DNA of 6,929 nucleotides from JBOGJG01 sp050747825 (lineage in GTDB: Bacteria > Acidobacteriota > UBA6911 > RPQK01 > JBOGJG01), in NCBI GenBank assembly GCA_050747825.1, contig JBOGJG010000214.1, positions 1 to 6,929 on the forward strand. Reading direction: 5' to 3'. The notes below the pieces were generated by a model that was not told the origin of the DNA, did not search any database, and saw only the letters and a list, made by a program, of their open reading frames with translations. Positions within the stretch are counted from its first letter, which is position 1, and the number at the start of each line of letters is the position of its first letter. The translations under genes were made by a program, and so were the position numbers. Positions 5,328-6,929 of the stretch are shown here, one piece after another.

Positions 5328-6805
5328 TGGCCCTGCGCACCCACGGCATCAGCAAATCCTTTGGGGGAAACCCGGTCCTTCAGGATATCCATCTCAGCTT
5401 CGAAGCGGGCCGGATCCATGCTCTGTTAGGAGAAAACGGCGCCGGCAAATCGACGCTGATGAAAATCCTGTCGGGGATCTATCAGCCCGATGCCGGCCAT
5501 CTGGAATGGCAGGATGAGCGAGTCGAATTCAAGGACCCAGCAGCCGCCCAAGAGGCGGGTATCAGCCTCATCCCCCAGGAGCTGAATCTGGCTCTGCACT
5601 TGAGCGTTTCGGAGAACGTTTTCCTGGGACGCGAGACCTCCTGCTGGGGTTTTCTCAGAGCGGAAGAGGCGCGCCGCAAAACCGAGGAGCTGATCCGGGA
5701 ATACCAGTTGGATTTCTCGGCCCAGGCCCAGGTCAAAAGCCTGAGCCCGTCCCAACGACAGCAGGTGGAAATCCTGAGAGCGCTGATCCGGGCTCGCAAG
5801 GTCCTCATCCTGGACGAACCGACCGCCTATTTTTCAGATCGAGAAAGCGAGAAGCTCTACCGGATGATGAACCAACTGCGCAGCCAGGGAGTGGCTCTTA
5901 TTTTCATCACCCATCGCCTGGAGGAGCTGGAGGGACTGGCCGACTGGGTGTCGGTACTGCGTGACGGCATTTGCGTGTTTTCAAGCGCTATGTCCGAGAC
6001 TTCCCTGCCCCAGATCCTTTCCCAGATGGTGGGAGGCGATATCGAGCAGATCTTTCCTGAAAAAATGGGGACGGCCGGAAAACCCATCTTACGCCTGCAG
6101 AATATCTCCCTTCCCGGCCGGCTGCAGGACGTGAGCTTCGAAGTGCGGCGGGGGGAGATTCTGGGGCTGGGTGGGTTTGTGGGCTCTCGCCGCACCGCCG
6201 TGGCGGAAGTTCTCTTCGGACTGCACCCAGCCTACTCAGGCGACATCTATCTGGAGGATCAACCTGTTCATTTGAAATCGCCCGAGCAGGCGCTGGAACT
6301 CGGGTTGGCCTTTGTGACTGAGGACCGCAAGCTGACGGGGATTTTCCCCCATCTGAGCGTGCTTGAAAACGTAGGAATTCTGTCCCTGCGCACCTTTGAA
6401 AGTCACCTCTGGATCTCGGAGAAGGCTGAAACTGAGGCCTGCACTCGGGTGATCGAGCAGCTCAAAGTCAGATACCGCAGCCTGGGCCAGTTGAGCGCCC
6501 AACTGAGCGGCGGCAACCAGCAAAAGTGCGTCCTGGCTCGCTGGCTCATGACTAGGCCGCGCCTGCTGGTCCTGGACGAGCCCACGCGGGGCATCGACAT
6601 GGGCGCGCGGGTCGAGCTGTACCGCTGGTTTCACCGGCTGGCGGCCCAAGGAATGGGAATTTTGCTGATTTCCTCCGACCTTCGCGAGCTGGAGGGTTTG
6701 TGCAACCGGATCGCCGTATTTCGGGAAGGCCACCTGGTCCAGACCCTGCAAGGGGAGGCCGCCAGCCGCCACGAGATCGTGCGCCACGCGGCATTGGGGA
6801 GTTAG
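5327..6805 (+). CDS. Sugar ABC importer ATP-binding protein, RbsA-like (two ABC domains)
   Basis: A 492-residue cytoplasmic ATPase with two fused ABC domains, as in ribose/xylose/galactose-type (CUT2) importers. Domain 1 has Walker A GENGAGKST (35-43), Q-loop Q84, signature LSPSQ (139-143), Walker B ILDEP (161-165) and H196. Domain 2 has a degenerate Walker A GFVGSRRT (283-290), the family motif TEDRKLTGIF (331-340), intact signature LSGGN (393-397) and Walker B VLDEP (415-419). CUT2 members commonly keep one good and one degenerate site; here the domain 1 signature has also lost its glycine. It starts with GTG, whose G is the last base of the binding-protein stop codon (TAGTG), so translation is probably coupled. 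GGAG at 5309-5312 is rather far upstream. The permease would normally be next but is not seen as an intact gene. The substrate is unknown. Confidence 0.93.
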   Translation: MALRTHGISKSFGGNPVLQDIHLSFEAGRIHALLGENGAGKSTLMKILSGIYQPDAGHLEWQDERVEFKDPAAAQEAGISLIPQELNLALHLSVSENVFLGRETSCWGFLRAEEARRKTEELIREYQLDFSAQAQVKSLSPSQRQQVEILRALIRARKVLILDEPTAYFSDRESEKLYRMMNQLRSQGVALIFITHRLEELEGLADWVSVLRDGICVFSSAMSETSLPQILSQMVGGDIEQIFPEKMGTAGKPILRLQNISLPGRLQDVSFEVRRGEILGLGGFVGSRRTAVAEVLFGLHPAYSGDIYLEDQPVHLKSPEQALELGLAFVTEDRKLTGIFPHLSVLENVGILSLRTFESHLWISEKAETEACTRVIEQLKVRYRSLGQLSAQLSGGNQQKCVLARWLMTRPRLLVLDEPTRGIDMGARVELYRWFHRLAAQGMGILLISSDLRELEGLCNRIAVFREGHLVQTLQGEAASRHEIVRHAALGS

Positions 6806-6881
6806 CAGCCTGTGGTAAAAGTCCTGAGGGGCCGTGCGCCAGGAAAGTGGAGTCGTCCGGCCAGGCGAGAGGAGGAAGGCG
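6806..6881. other. Gap after the ATPase, with strong ribosome-binding site
   Basis: No gene lies in this stretch. AGGAGG at 6870-6875 is six bases before an ATG at 6882. GTCGTC (6852-6857) can pair with GACGAC (6898-6903), and CGATGCT (6880-6886) pairs with AGCATCG (6889-6895), so the ATG could sit in a hairpin. The segment from about 6830 to the window end also resembles dispersed intergenic repeats I have seen in metagenomic assemblies. That is an impression I cannot confirm here. Confidence 0.4.
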
Positions 6882-6929
6882 ATGCTACAGCATCGTCGAC
6901 GACGAACAACGCAGCCGGCGGCGGCAATC
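6882..6929 (+). CDS. Possible start of a further gene (permease expected), partial
   Basis: Sixteen open codons from an ATG with a well-placed AGGAGG run to the window edge and read MLQHRRRRTTQPAAAI. Position after the ATPase suggests the RbsC-type permease of the importer, whose cytoplasmic N-terminus is often basic. No membrane segment has been reached, so the identity is by context only. The alternative is that this is part of an intergenic palindromic repeat and not coding. Confidence 0.25.
   Translation, partial: MLQHRRRRTTQPAAAI

Overview
The window reads as chromosomal DNA from a GC-rich, free-living Gram-negative bacterium. It carries a Tat-exported gluconate 2-dehydrogenase subunit 3-type protein, a periplasmic PafA-like phosphatase, a secreted beta-helix protein and a sugar ABC importer, with low-complexity GGTCAG-type repeats and palindromes between them. 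This mix, and the repeats in particular, reminds me of Acidobacteriota, less so Planctomycetota. That is an impression: no rRNA or other phylogenetic marker is present.

Layout, left to right. Positions 1-232 are a tandem array: four 34-bp units followed by a run of heptads GNGGTCA. It runs off the left edge. The last heptad supplies the stop codon of a minus-strand gene (230-865) for a Tat-signal, gluconate 2-dehydrogenase subunit 3-like protein. Divergent from it, after a 74-bp gap holding a perfect TATAAT, is a PafA/type I phosphodiesterase-superfamily phosphatase (940-2604). The next ~285 bp (2605-2888) have no gene and are full of inverted repeats: a 20-bp perfect palindrome, a 56-nt imperfect hairpin and a GC-rich inverted repeat. 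A secreted right-handed beta-helix protein follows (2889-4097), then a short gap with a 15-bp tandem duplication. Last comes the start of a ribose-type ABC importer operon: a lipoprotein substrate-binding protein (4194-5327) and a double-domain ATPase (5327-6805) that overlap by one base. The permease expected next is not seen. Only a good ribosome-binding site and 16 codons remain before the window ends.

The most interesting feature is a 176-180 bp MITE-like element (4215-4398) inside the signal-peptide codons of the substrate-binding lipoprotein. It has 34-bp terminal inverted repeats with two mismatches, and CTAG at both junctions. Removing 180 bp restores a compact lipoprotein signal peptide, MIRNLAVLVIVILSAAC, in frame. 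The insertion is exactly 60 codons without a stop, so the gene stays open with a 60-residue basic N-terminal extension, and the right inverted repeat now encodes part of the hydrophobic core.

Taken together, the genes suggest periplasmic oxidation, phosphate release and carbohydrate capture and uptake. No novel multi-gene system is evident. The novelty is in the mobile and repeat elements and how they meet coding sequence.
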